Of a stretch of DNA of 64,000 bases, positions 45,121 to 56,626 are shown piece after piece (position 1 is the first letter of the stretch; each line of letters starts with the position of its first letter). The notes under the pieces are model-generated. The model saw only the letters and a list, made by a program, of their open reading frames with translations. It was not told the origin of the DNA and made no database searches. This stretch comes from Eutypella sp. D-1 (Eukaryota; Ascomycota; Sordariomycetes; Xylariales; Diatrypaceae): contig JAJTTP010000001.1 in the NCBI GenBank assembly GCA_023313575.1, forward strand, positions 5,952,001 to 6,016,000, given 5' to 3'. A program made the position numbers and the translations under genes.

Positions 45121-47226
45121 CTAGACAGATGAAAGCAACTTCAACCATCCGGATGGGCGGCCACCGGCCCTCGACCGTGCAAGTACCACAGCCATAGTCT
45201 GATCTCTAGCAACTGGCGCCATAGTTTGCGTTCTTGGATCCCTAGTAACTGGCTTCGTCGCCTGTGCCCATGCTAAAAACGTAAAAGACGTCCCATTGTC
45301 TGTGCTCTCGCCCCGCGCTTCAATAGTGACTTGAGCTGCCGGAACGGGGCACGAATCCACCGTCACCTCTACCTCAGGGAGGCAGGGGGTCTTCCCGTCC
45401 AACCCAGCCTCGGTAGGCACGGTAATAGTTCCTCCAATGCCGATACGTAAGCTCTCATCGCTATCGCCAGGTGACATATCGCATCTTGTAATGGCCAAAA
45501 TTGGCCGGGGCGCTCTGTCCGCGGAAGCCGAGGGATCCCCTTTCACGACATCCGAGTTTAAGGCGGGCGTGAGAGGAGGCGGGACGCGCCTGCGCGTTTT
45601 CATCTCGAAAGCATTTCCGTATCGCAGCAGATTCAGGTCATCGTAGGCCTTTCCAGCAAAAGTCAAATTGACCGGCATTCCCTTGTGTCGCATCACGCCC
45701 ATGGGCACCGAAACCGTAGGCACGCCGACGTGGCGCAGAGAGCGGTTTCCGTTGCTGTAGAACACGCCGTTGCGCTTCGCGTACGCCGCGCTCTCGTCGA
45801 CGGCATCCGCGTCTGCTCTCGCGACGTCCCCCGCGGCAGGGAAGGCAACGCAGTGGCATCCTAGTGAGTCCAGCCAGTCTTCTAGGAGTACTTTTCGCAT
45901 GCCTTCTAGGGCTTTCAACGCCTCTTCTAGATGCTCGACGTCGTACATTGATGGTATCTGGCGGACGTAGTCCTGCAGCTGGCCAAAGCGGACGGCGTTG
46001 GTCCTGTCGAAGTGCTTCAGTTCGGGGGCTGTGCGGAGCGATTCCGGGTATATGTTGAGTAGGTCGCAGGAGAATATGTCTGGTATGCGGCGGTCCTGAT
46101 TACGTCGCAGGAAGTCATTCCAGGCGTGTGCTATGATCTGACCCCTCTCGACAAAGTGCCAGTTGTCTGGCCGCCTGGGACACCCTTCGGGTAGGAGATC
46201 AGAGTTTTCATATGCTGTGACGACGGGGAAATCCGGTACCACAACGATCTCAGCGCCCAAATCTTCTAGGTCTTTCCTCGCTTGCTCCCAAAGCTCGACC
46301 ACTTCGGCAGACGTAGCAATCGGCTCAGCACCATCGGGCACCTTGCCTCCAATGTACATCTCAGGGACGGCAATGCGCAAGCCGGCAAGCGACGTGCATT
46401 GGTTTACCTCGCTGAACGATCCACCCTTCCCGGCCCACGGCTTGTCGAGCTTCACAAACGGCTGGTCCCGCCAGAAGTCGCCACCCGTCACTGGATCCTC
46501 AGCCGCGATAACTTCAAGTAGCCTCACCATATCACACATGGTCCTTGTGTGGGGAACAACCACATCGCACGTAACATATAGGGGCCAATTACCGCGTATG
46601 GAGATCCAACCACGTGACGGCGTATAAGCGACGAGGGCGTTGTTCGAAGCCGGGGCACGCCCCGAAGACACCGTCTCCTCGCCCAAGCCGAAAGCAGCAA
46701 ACGACGCCGCCGTAGAGACACCCGAACCGTTCGAGGACCCGGACCAAAACGCAGCGGCCAGATACTCTAGGTTGTAGGGACTCTCCGCGCGCCCGTAGAC
46801 GCCGCGCTGCATGCCGCCGTACGCCATGGGCGGCATATTGGTCCGGCCGATGAGCACGCCGCCCGCCTCGCGCACCGCCTGCACCGTGAACGCGTCTTCG
46901 TTGGCGACGAGGTGCTCAAACGCCGGGGACCCGGCTGCCGCCGTCATGCCGCGTACTTTGAAACTGTCTTTGACGGTGTACGGGATCCCCTCCAGCGGAC
47001 GGGTTGGTAGGATCCCCGCTGCGCGTCGATCATCTGATGCCGCTGCCTCTTCGAAGACTGCGTTGTTAAGCACCGGTATGGCGTTTAGACTCGTTATCCC
47101 GCGGCAGTCGTAGACGCTTATGCGTCGTAAGTAGCGCGCGACTAGCTCCACGCTCGTCAAAGCTTGGGAGGACAGAGCCGCTTGGAGCTCGTCGATCGAG
47201 GCCTCGACTATGTTCAGATCGGCCAT
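45121..47226 (-). CDS. amidase-signature family hydrolase (701 aa)
   Basis: Single-exon member of the amidase signature family, which hydrolyses carboxamides through a Ser-cisSer-Lys triad. Start ATG at 47226. Triad by alignment to the family: Lys86 in PYTVKDSF, Ser164 in SGSSNGSG and Ser188 in ETVSSGRAPAS; the 164-188 spacing (24) equals that of known members. The glycine pair normally before the nucleophile (GGSIR) is VSSGR here, an unusual oxyanion-region variant. The C-terminal part (about 570-701) extends well beyond a usual amidase and lacks motifs I recognise. No signal peptide, so intracellular amide or nitrile-derived nitrogen use is likely, but the substrate is open. Confidence 0.87.
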   Translation of the reverse strand: MADLNIVEASIDELQAALSSQALTSVELVARYLRRISVYDCRGITSLNAIPVLNNAVFEEAAASDDRRAAGILPTRPLEGIPYTVKDSFKVRGMTAAAGSPAFEHLVANEDAFTVQAVREAGGVLIGRTNMPPMAYGGMQRGVYGRAESPYNLEYLAAAFWSGSSNGSGVSTAASFAAFGLGEETVSSGRAPASNNALVAYTPSRGWISIRGNWPLYVTCDVVVPHTRTMCDMVRLLEVIAAEDPVTGGDFWRDQPFVKLDKPWAGKGGSFSEVNQCTSLAGLRIAVPEMYIGGKVPDGAEPIATSAEVVELWEQARKDLEDLGAEIVVVPDFPVVTAYENSDLLPEGCPRRPDNWHFVERGQIIAHAWNDFLRRNQDRRIPDIFSCDLLNIYPESLRTAPELKHFDRTNAVRFGQLQDYVRQIPSMYDVEHLEEALKALEGMRKVLLEDWLDSLGCHCVAFPAAGDVARADADAVDESAAYAKRNGVFYSNGNRSLRHVGVPTVSVPMGVMRHKGMPVNLTFAGKAYDDLNLLRYGNAFEMKTRRRVPPPLTPALNSDVVKGDPSASADRAPRPILAITRCDMSPGDSDESLRIGIGGTITVPTEAGLDGKTPCLPEVEVTVDSCPVPAAQVTIEARGESTDNGTSFTFLAWAQATKPVTRDPRTQTMAPVARDQTMAVVLARSRAGGRPSGWLKLLSSV

Positions 47227-47742
47227 GGTGGCAGTAATGGTGAGTGATTGAGTGGTGGTGGCGAGTGGTATTTCACGGATGTCTCTGAATACCTAGATAG
47301 GCTCTTACAAGTAGCTTGGTGTGACCTACTCATTCATCATCATCATGTGTATCTCGGTCGGACTTATACTGGCGTATCAATGTAGCCCCCGTCCAAAGGG
47401 TTCGGCTTGTAGCGGCCTATTCGAACCCCGGTTTCGGGAGTATACTTGATGTAGTGGGATATCCCCTCCCTTCGACGCGTGATCCAAGTATTCCTAACCC
47501 CGGAAGCATTCGGAGTGTCGTAGCGTAGGACCTACGTAGGGGGGTAGCGGGGCCAGGGACCACTTATTTAGTTTGGACGTTGCACCATAAAGGGCTGCAT
47601 AAAGGGGGAACTAAATGGACAAGATATCCTATCCAAATCATCTTTAATAGTATTTACAAGCCTTTATCTAAGCTTTAAATTCGCGTATATTTTTGCCCTT
47701 AGATTTCTTCACTTTGCTCTCTCAAGCAAGCAGGTAGAAAAG
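47227..47742. promoter_or_regulatory. divergent promoter region between amidase and HRI1
   Basis: 516 bases shared by two head-to-head genes; no specific element recognised. Confidence 0.5.
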
Positions 47743-48454
47743 ATGGTTATCAAGAATACACCTCAGATTCTACAGAGGGTCAGTGTGCGCTTTCTACCAG
47801 ACCCCGCGTACGAGGACTCGAACACTGTCGCCCTCAATGTTGGTGGTTACTTCTTGGACCTACGGGTAGCTACGGCAGATGGCTCATTACAATGGAGTCG
47901 AGCCGGCGAACGCAAACAGCTCGCGACGAGCCCCTGTAAGCGGAATCCTAGCTAAATATCGTCGTATTGATGAAGTTGCAAGTCAGGACTAACAAAGTGA
48001 AACAGTAACTTTTCAATGGACTCGAATAATCGATTCCACCGGGAGCTCGCAAGCAGACGAGGCCAAGTTCAAAACCTTGCCGAATGGCGACGATTTAGAA
48101 TATGGCGAATTCGACCAGAAGCCCTACGAAGAGGTCTGGCGCGATGTGACTGATGAGACATCTGTTGATGGGGATGATCGCGCATGGATAGTGCAGAGTG
48201 TGGATGGCAATACCTTTCTCGGGAAAGTAGGGGGCATCTACATGGGAATGAGCAGGACTGAAGATGGTAACTTTGGTGTCAGGAAGGAGGTCTACGACAA
48301 GACCGCCGGAAACTGGAAGATTGAATTCGAAAATGGCCCAGTCTCTCACATACCAAGAGCGACTGATGTCATCCCGTCAGAGCTACTGTTCAGAACCACG
48401 GGTGAGGTTCACTCCATTTCTGGACGTGAATATGTAATTCGTGGGGTCGCCTAG
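47743..48454 (+). CDS. HRI1: Hri1-family protein (213 aa, 2 exons)
   Basis: Small soluble double beta-barrel protein of the fungal Hri1 family; in yeast it binds Hrr25 and its biochemical role is not known. Exons 47743-47935 and 48006-48454, joined at phase 1 (GTAAGC donor). Recognisable family text: VSVRFLPDPAYEDSNTVALN, GGYFLDLRVATADGSLQWSR, then after the intron FQWTRIIDSTG, YEEVWRDVT and NTFLGKVGGIYMGMSR. Length agrees with fungal members. No signal peptide or membrane segment. Confidence 0.78.
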
Positions 48455-49403
48455 GGTCGCCATCGCACCTCGATATTCAGGGGTATTTACTTGGATAGTT
48501 AGTTGGTGTAAGTCGTAACTAGCACCCACCGACCAAGAAAAGTCTCGATTCGTCTATAATTCTCTGTATAATTCTCCGTATACAGCATATTTCGTCTCCG
48601 CACTCGGTAGGTAAGATTGGAAATGTTTCCTAGGTACGTGACGTAACTTCCAAGACGCCGATTATCATGTATCATTGGAACTGAATCGTGTGGGTGTGGC
48701 GGTCTGATGCAGCGGAAATTCGCTAGCGTCGGATTTTCGCTAGTGCGGCGACACCCACCCCTTTAAAGACCCCCAAAAACACCCCTAGCCCTCGAGCCGT
48801 CCTGATAGTTGGTGACTTGACTAAGCCATACTTGACACTTTTTGGGGATTTTCTTTGGAGATAAGGAGATCGATGGTCCACCTTGGCGGCGAACGATCGT
48901 CGGTGTCTGTGCCCTACCCCGGATACACCCCGGATAGCACCCCAGATAACACCCCGGTATGGGGTCCCCTGTTTGGTTGTCGCTTTTTGGACAGAGGCGG
49001 AACTCACCTTGCTCGGGTTTTGGCGGCAATCCGAACGACGATATTGTGTTTTGTAGCTTGATTAGTTCATAGTTGAGAGATAAACAACTTTTTGTACCTC
49101 AATAGGGGGCGGACTAACGATACGAACTAGAGGTTGAAATGGAGACTTGACATATCTTGATGTCGCTAGAAGATTAGACAGGTAGGGCCTAGATCATTGG
49201 TGTCAAATACTAGTATTAGCAATCCTCAATGGCTGTGAGACTTCCACACGACTTTGCTATAACATAGCGGCATCAACCTGAAGTTATAAGAAGAAGGCGT
49301 CTCTTCTTATAGGAAAAAAGGTCGACACGTCCCCTCGATCCTGTCCAATAATATCAGACGACAACACGACCAGAGAGATATATCCCTAATATTGTATCCA
49401 AAT
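48455..49403. other. intergenic with short GC-rich tandem repeat
   Basis: No gene recognised. A 12-bp unit (CACCCCGGATAG and variants) is repeated four times at about 48916-48962. It creates repeated Gly-Cys-Tyr text on the minus strand that is not a gene. Confidence 0.5.
48916..48962. repeat. 12-bp tandem repeat (CACCCCGGATAG type)
   Basis: Four imperfect units in tandem with substitutions at fixed positions. Confidence 0.6.
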
Positions 49404-51560
49404 ATGAGCACCTCCGAATCCATCGCAAACGAAGATGCGAAAGACCTCAAAGTCGAATTGGGCCAAGATTCCCAGATGGCTGCTGACGAGAAGCCGAAGA
49501 TAGGAGAGGTGGAAGATGATGAGGTGTTTCACAGCGGTCCTGGTCAGGCCGACTTTCGTGCTCTTGGATGGTACTGTAGTGTCCCGTTCACAAGATCATT
49601 CACCGGACTGCTCCCCAGTTCGAGGTGCTCGGCTGGACGAATGTATGCTGACACCCCCGAGATATGTAGGATGCGCACGGCTATCATTCTCATGAAGCTT
49701 TGCTTCGCGACTGGTGTGTTGGCGATCCCCTCTGCATTCGAAGAGATGGGTTACGGACCGGGTATCATTTTGCTCTTCGTCTGGGGCGCCATGTGCACAT
49801 GTAAGTCGGCAGCCAAGCCCCCCACCCCTTCCCCCCTCCTCCAACTCCATTGAAATGTATTACAAAGGCTGATTGAAGTTCGGTAAAGACTATGCTCGCA
49901 TAATGTATCTGTTCCGCATGAAACACCGCGGAGTCCACAACATCGCCGACGCTGCGGCAGTCGTGGGCGGTCCGATCGCACGGGAGGTCGCTTCCGTCTT
50001 GTTCTTGTTAACCTGGGTGTAAGTTTAGTCCAACCAAAGTCCCTCATTACTTACGCAACAAGGATTATTTATAAAAACTCATTTTGACTAACTCACTCGC
50101 CGGACTACAGCTTGGCTACGGGTTCGAGTCTCCTCGGGCTCGCCCAGGGCCTGAAGATCCTCGCTAACGGCAAGGTGTGCTCGATTGTCTGGACCTTCAT
50201 CGCCGCCATCTGCACCGCGCTGGCGGCTAGCATCCGAACGCTGGGGAAACTGGCGATCTTGACCTGGATCGGGTTCGCTTCCATCTTCGTCGCTGTGTTC
50301 ATTGTCGTGTAGGTTTTACTTCCAGCCCACCCCCCTCCCTCCTCACTCCGAAATTATTGGGCGACTTCTTACATAGACGTCCTTTAGTGTTGGAGTGACA
50401 CAAGTCGACCGACCAGCTGCCGCGCCTCAGACCGGCCCCTTTGAACTCAATGTGATAGCCGTTGGAGCACCGGGTTTCGTGGCTGGACTTACAGCCACTA
50501 TCAACCTCTTCGGTACGATTAATACCATTTTTTAACTGTTCTTTATTATCTCTATGCTCTTGCTAATATGCACGAAAACTATGAAAGCTGGCTTCGGATC
50601 AACGCCCACGTTCATGCCCGTCATCGCGGAAATGAAATCGCCCAATAGCTTCCCGAGAGCGCTGTATACCTCCCAGGGATTCTTGGTAGCGTGCTATGTC
50701 TCTTTCGGGACAGTGGTCTATTTGTGAGTAGAAACTCAACTAACCAGATGTGCTTTTTGTTTTGAAGTACGAAAAAAAGAAAGAAGAATCACCACTAATG
50801 GACGTCTCCTTCAGCTACTGCGGTCAATACGTGGCGAGTCCTTCATTAGCGAGTGCGGGGGGCACGCTGGAGAAGATCGCCTACGGTATCTCTGTGCCGG
50901 GCTTCATCATGACTTCCACGTTATGGGTACATCTCGCGGCGAAATTCGTAAGCGCCATGCCATGCCATGATGGCTTCTGCAAGTCCCGTAGGCATATCAG
51001 CTAATGAATCGTGTAATTTACAGGTGCTCGTCCGCGTGCTCCGCGGCTCTGTACATCTGCAGAGTAACAGCCTCATCCATTGGGGCACATGGCTGTGAGT
51101 AAAAATGCCTATTGTGAAAGGTGTTGCGCAATATACTAGTATGCTGACTTGACTAATACCTTTCTTTCCAGTGGCTCTACCATTTCAATCACCGCCATGT
51201 CCTTCGTCCTAGCCGAGGCTGTGCCCTTCTTCAGCTACCTCATCGGGCTGATAGGTTCGCTCTGCTGCGCCCCGACATGCGTAAGTACTGCCTTACCTTA
51301 TGTCTGCCGTTTTAGCACAAGCATAATTACCGACCAGCTAATTCTGACTTGCGCAGCTTATCATCCCCGCCTTCATGGGTCTTCACATGCTGCGTAACGA
51401 TGGCGCTGTCGACGTCAAGAGTAAACTACAGCGCGCGCTCCACATCTTCACCCTCGTGATCGGCGCGTTTATCACTGTCGCTGGCACGTATACGGTCATC
51501 CAGAGCATTATCGATGCGTATAATACCGGTGATGTGGGTGGTGCGTTTACCTGTGCATAA
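49404..51560 (+). CDS. AAAP-family amino acid transporter (about 8-9 exons)
   Basis: Integral membrane amino-acid transporter of the AAAP (Aa_trans) family. ATG at 49404; the hydrophilic acidic N-terminus ends in FRALGW, whose Trp codon is split by the first intron (49571-49669). Then come MRTAIILMKLCFATGVLAIP (TM1 with the family Gly-Val-Leu-Ala-Ile-Pro) and, after an intron ending at an AAAG acceptor near 49889, YARIMYLFRMKHRGVHNIAD. Further on are LFLLTWVLATGSSLLGL, IVWTFIAAICTALAASIRTL, GFVAGLTATINLF, GFGSTPTFMPVIAEMKSP, SFGTVVYFYCGQYVASPS and a C-terminal pair ending in LHIFTLVIGAFITVAGTYTV. Exon order is clear, but I did not verify every junction. It is convergent with the transcription factor gene, 186 bases apart. 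Confidence 0.85.
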
Positions 51561-51745
51561 ATAAGCTATACTAAGCCGAAGGTGTGGTAAATCGGGTTTT
51601 GGTTTTATATGGTCGGTTTGTGTACTAGGCCTGCTTAGCTAGGTATATATATTTTATATTGAAAACATTTATGTCCATCGGTTTAAGAACCAATACACCC
51701 TGAACGTCATCGAGATATGCCGTACGAACACCCGCACCGCACTAT

Positions 51746-54700
51746 TTACCCACAAAGCGCCTCCAACGTCGCAGCCAGGCCCGTAGAGAGATTATCGGGA
51801 TCGGATTCTAGCAGCGACAAGCAAGTGAGACACCGCCTCATCGCAAGAGCTATCTCGCCCCCGTCCTGATACGCTGAAGCGCCACCCTCCTGCATACTGG
51901 ATATCATGCACAGCGCGGCCTGGAAGACGGCATGGCTCATCGTCCAGCTCACCGGGTAGATAAAAGACGAGGCCCTTTGTCCGACGTTGTCGCTTCGTGT
52001 TGTTGTTGTTGTCGTTGATGCTGCCGCCTGTTGCCACCTCGCGATGCTGGTACAGCATCTTGCCATCTTGTCGCACACGCCTAGAACGCTGATCCCGAGC
52101 GTCGGACACGCTTGCGATAATATGTACAGGGCGTGGTAGTAGCGGAACTCTCCCACGGCGAGGAGGAGGTGGGGATACGTGGTTTCTTTTTCCGATGATG
52201 GTATTATCAGCGTTTCTACGTATTTTTTCCAGCACACGAGCCAGTCGTCCAGCGCGCGGTGATGTTGTTGCGCGTCGGTATTGTTGGTGTCGGTCCTACC
52301 CCCCGTTTGCTCTCCGGAGTTGGTAAGTGTGGTAGTAGTAGTAGGCCCGCCGAAGCTGTGTTTTAGTAGGATGCTGTGGAATTGCATCATCAGGAAGGAT
52401 ATCTGGTAGGACATGATAGAAAGGCGCTCTTCGGGTGTGCCTTCTAATTCCTCAAGGAGCTCCTAACAGGAAAAGAAGAATAAAAGGTTTGTTGTTAGCT
52501 TCAGGCTGTTCGTTCACTGCTTGTGGCTTTGTGGTCGGATTCTTACGGCACGGAGTTGGTCCCCTATTACCAGCAAAGTTGGGCGGCCGAAAGCGGTCGA
52601 TACGAGGCTTTGGAAGAGGAGGATGTCAGCTCGACGAAGGGTCTGGAGCGTTCTTCTGGTCCGGCGTGTTGGGATTCGTCATACCTCTCCAGACAGTAGA
52701 GTGTCCTAGTTAACATATGGAACAATTGCAGCTCCTCATCGCCCTCTACGAACGAGCGGTGGGATAGGTCGAAAAAGAGTCGGATCGCGAACCCGAGATT
52801 GCGCCAGATGTCGCCCGCGCTCGGGCTCAAGAGGAGGTACAGCGAGATTAGAAGTGTTCGCTGGAATATGAAGATCTGGCTCGTTTTCGACGCATGGTCG
52901 CACGACGCGTCGTCGAAGTGCCGTGTCGCCTGATTGAAATATTGGCTGCCGAGGAATGGTAGGTTCGGGTCGCTTCTCTTCGCCACTAGGGACGCTATAG
53001 CGAGGATTGTGAAGAAGAGCTGTCTGTTTTGGTCGTGGCAGCCCTCTACTACTACGTCATCGCTGTTGTACGCTATGTGTAGTATTGTCTCAAGTGATGA
53101 ATTCTCCACGACGGGGAAGAAAATATTTACAGACCTCGCGAATATATCAAAAAGTCGGGTAGCAACAGCGATTGGAGGGAGGTCCCCATTGTCTGTTCTT
53201 GCTGTAGTTGTGGTCAAGCCTGAAAACCGCCGACTACTCTGATTCATACTGAGAAAGAGGTCGAGTTCGGAGCTTTGATGTAATTCTTCTCGGGGATAGG
53301 TTAGTAAGAGCCCGAATGAACTCCATTGTCCGAAAAGGCAATAATGGTCGTCCGTCGAGGTCAATGTTCTGTTTAATGGGACCAGTATCGAATCCGGGTG
53401 AGATTGGTGAGGAGTATTCCCGCTTTGGTGGGGTGTAAGGGCTCTGGAAGGTGATCTGGCTAAGGATGTCTGCGCTTCCAGATGTGTAATTTGCTCCAGC
53501 AGAACAGAGATACGTCTATGTAGAAAAGTTAATCATAATCCCAGGAGTGGATAATTGAAGGGGTGGGGGGGGGGGGGGGGTGAATACTTGAGAGGCACAT
53601 TTTCTAACAGTACCGGGTCAAAATAAAGGCATTCACGAGAGGTTCGACTGCATTCGAGGCAGGAAGGCACCTGTCGGTGACACTTCATTCGCCGGTCTCG
53701 ACAGTAACTACATGCCGGAAGAGCCAGAAGGACATCGTCGACAGACACACTTGACTTCGGCGAAGTAAGCCGTTTGATGCGAGGTAATGGTCGTTGAGCA
53801 GGGGCCTGCACCACTTGTTCTTGTGGGGTCGGAGAAGGCACGGGTAGAGGGTCATTATTCGGGCTCGCAAAGTCCGCGTTGATAAATTCCTGCCACCAGA
53901 TCTCGTCGTCTCCCAGACTAGGCAGGTCTGAATTAGTCGGTGATGTATGCTGCGCGTCTTTACGTGTGTCCGTGGAGGATGGCGTAGGTCGGTAGTATAT
54001 GCCGTGAACCCGACGTTGGGTGACCAGACCGTCTATTTCTGCGAGAATGTCAACATCTTCTTGACACGCACCGCCATTTCCTACTGAGTTTCGCTGGCTG
54101 GTTTCTCGCAGTCCGCGAATATAATGAGACGCATCAGATATGGCTGGCCATCGCTTCGAAAGAATATCCTAGTAGGATCGTCAGCATGTTGTTTGGCAAT
54201 GATACTAAGGTGGACATGGAGATGGAGATATTTCCTCTGGCCGAACTTACAAAAACCTGAACGAGAATGTCTAACGCCTCTTGGCATCCCTCTATAATGT
54301 TAATCAGCTCGTCTTCTCTGCCGTGATTATTCAATATGTACAGTAAAACCATGCCGGCGTGGAAACAGCAATTGCTTAGTTCGAAAGCAAGTATGAACCC
54401 GCCAGCGGTAACCACATCGAGAGAAGACTTGATGAAATCGATTGATGCCTGGGCCGCTGCTACTAATGACCGCGTCGTTGGAGCAATATTACGAGAGCAA
54501 GGCCGATAAAGCAAAACTTGGCATTGGCGAGTAGCCATGACCAACCACGATGGGGCGACGCCGTCCTCGGCGATCTGCGAAATGAGGGTTTCGATCGACT
54601 CCTTTGTAGCTTCAACCCAGCTATTATAATCGGCAGAATTCTCCGGCAGGGGCTGGTTGAAGAGCTGGACAGCATGGATATGGGACTGAAGCTGGCATGC

Positions 54701-56131
54701 TTGCACGTGGTTGAGAAAGTGTTTCTTCTTGGCAGCAACTCCAGGTACCCGGGTTTGAAATTCTTGACTGGAAAACGGCAGCTCTGGTAACTCGGTGCTG
54801 ATATGTTCATCAGCCAGGGCAAGCGGACACCCAGCAGCTATCGCAACAGTCCTTTCCAGGACGTAGGTCTTATCAAACGTTAACCCTAGTCACTATACAA
54901 ACAGAGTAGAGTATCTCGTATACCGTCATGCCCAACTTACCACCCAAAATAAGTTTCGCCGAAATTCATCGGAGGGGGGATCTTCACTCAGGTCCAACAC
55001 AGACTGCCGGTGCAGACCGAGACTAATAGCCATGCGCATGGCTTCCCCCGAGGTATACCAGAGATTGATGGTTTCAGGTAGCAGTAGAGCCATTTGGATA
55101 AGCAGTAGAAGACACTGCAGGGATCTAACACTTGCTTCGCGAAGAAAAGTAGTGTTCTGTATGTTGTGCATGTTCTGCATGGCATTCTGATGCAGACGCT
55201 CGCTCAAAGCGGCCACGGTGTGAAAATCGTTTCGTGTAGATGTAAGACAGCTGATAGCCAACACCATACTGACTATGAAGTTGCTCGACCTGGCCTCGGC
55301 AGTGTCATGCTCATCTGCAAGTCCGGTGCTGAAAGCCCGTTCAAAATGACGTTCGAGGTCATTCACCTTGAAGAACGGATACCTCGGTAAAATGTGATCC
55401 TTGTAATTGTGGAATAGACGTCTGGCTACCTCAAGAGGCATCTTCTGAGGGTTCAATTGGCGGAAATAGCTGGCTTGCAGTCTGGCTGTCCTTCCGGTTG
55501 AGTAGCGGCCATGAACCGGAACCTTGAGGGGTGGCCTCTCGGAGGGATAGAATAGTTTGGACTGGTAATGTATTGCGGGATGGCTTACCAGAAGCTCCGC
55601 CGTGAGATGGTTGCCGACGAAGCAAGAAGCCATCTTCATCAGCCGGCGATAGTATGGTGCATGAGAATCGGCCGGCGAACCAGGGGATGCCCGGGCTTTC
55701 TCTACATGGCTGTCGGCTTGTTTGGGACCAGACTTGCACTGTAACTCGGCTAAACGCTGTTCTAGGTATTGTAACGGACTTCAATAAATAGTCAGTCAGC
55801 GTAGGGCCTCTCCCTCTTTTTTACCTAGCACGCGCCATCATGTATTCCTTATTAAAAAGCTCACCTTCTGGGAATTTCAGTAGATGTCTGTCGATTAATA
55901 GCGACACAATCGGTGCCGGCTCTTACACAACGAAAGCACTTGGGGGTACCCCTGTCGCACTGAAGAACGAAGCAATGGACGAATTAGAACTCAATGCTCG
56001 TCCATAGTGAGTGAGATTCATGGTGAGATTCATCGTGTGATTGGTTATTAGACGCCTACTTTCTGCTTTAATCTGTAGCATCTTGCACATGCCGATGTGG
56101 TCTGGTGTCGTTTCTTTCTGGAAGTTGGCAT
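51746..56131 (-). CDS. tandem Zn2Cys6 transcription factor: two zinc clusters and two middle domains in one reading path (1,262 aa, 8 exons)
   Basis: Exons: 56060-56131, 55865-55959, 54941-55778, 54251-54868, 53588-54168, 52685-53515, 52571-52607, 51746-52462; every junction keeps phase and the sum is 1,262 codons plus stop. Cluster 1 is C15-x2-C18-x6-C25-x6-C32-x2-C35-x6-C42, completed by splicing of exons 1 and 2, followed by a YLEQRLAELQ linker and a fungal middle homology domain (about 100-480: EVARRLFHNYKDHILPRYPF, YVLERTVAIAAGCPLALADE). Exon 5 starts with DILSKRWPAISDASHYIRGL, the expected end of that protein. It then runs in the same frame, with no stop and no ATG, into cluster 2: C694-x2-C697-x6-C704-x6-C711-x2-C714-x6-C721. 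A second linker and middle domain follow (about 740-1262). Annotated separately these would be two regulators, but the second would lack a start codon. Nuclear; targets unknown. Confidence 0.75.
53563..53580. repeat. poly-G/C homopolymer beside a splice donor
   Basis: A run of about 17 G (interrupted by one T near its start region) lies in the intron a few bases from the GTATTC donor of exon 5 of the tandem zinc-cluster gene. Its length is likely to be unstable or mis-sequenced. Confidence 0.6.
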
Positions 56132-56626
56132 TCTATCATTTTTATGCTCGAACCAACCTTTACACACGCTGGGTCAACTGGAACTGGAAATGTCCATTAT
56201 TGAGAGAAACTTGGAAAGATAAGGATGAAGTTGAAGTTGAAGCAGCATCTGGGCATCGTTTATACGCGGCTTTACGGTTTACCTACCTGCTTAAGCACTC
56301 AAGTACTCCAACTCTAGTCTCATAGTCTACCGAGCCCACCGAGTCCACTTGTAGTCAGTCTCCCCGCAGGCCCCGCAATGTATAATCTCCATACTGTGGG
56401 GTAAGTGATATGGAGTTCTCTGTACTTAGGTAGTCGTAGACTGTACCAATACCGACCTCCACTCACGCATAAACCTACGCATAATAGCATAATCTGATAA
56501 TTCAGTTAAGTATTAGTTATTTTATTGTATCCCACCCGCAGCCCACCTAGATATCTTCCCCATCACATCACATCTCATTACTCAACCCAACCCACCATCA
56601 CCCACCTTCACCCACCACCCACCACA
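56132..56626. promoter_or_regulatory. divergent promoter between the zinc-cluster gene and CDC43
   Basis: 495 bases separate two head-to-head genes. The CDC43 side is C/A-rich (CCCACC repeats at about 56588-56620) immediately before the ATG. Confidence 0.5.

Noticed and set aside
48723..49029. Minus-strand frames with Gly-Cys-Tyr repeats
   Set aside because: They arise from the 12-bp tandem repeat at 48916-48962; no start or gene structure.
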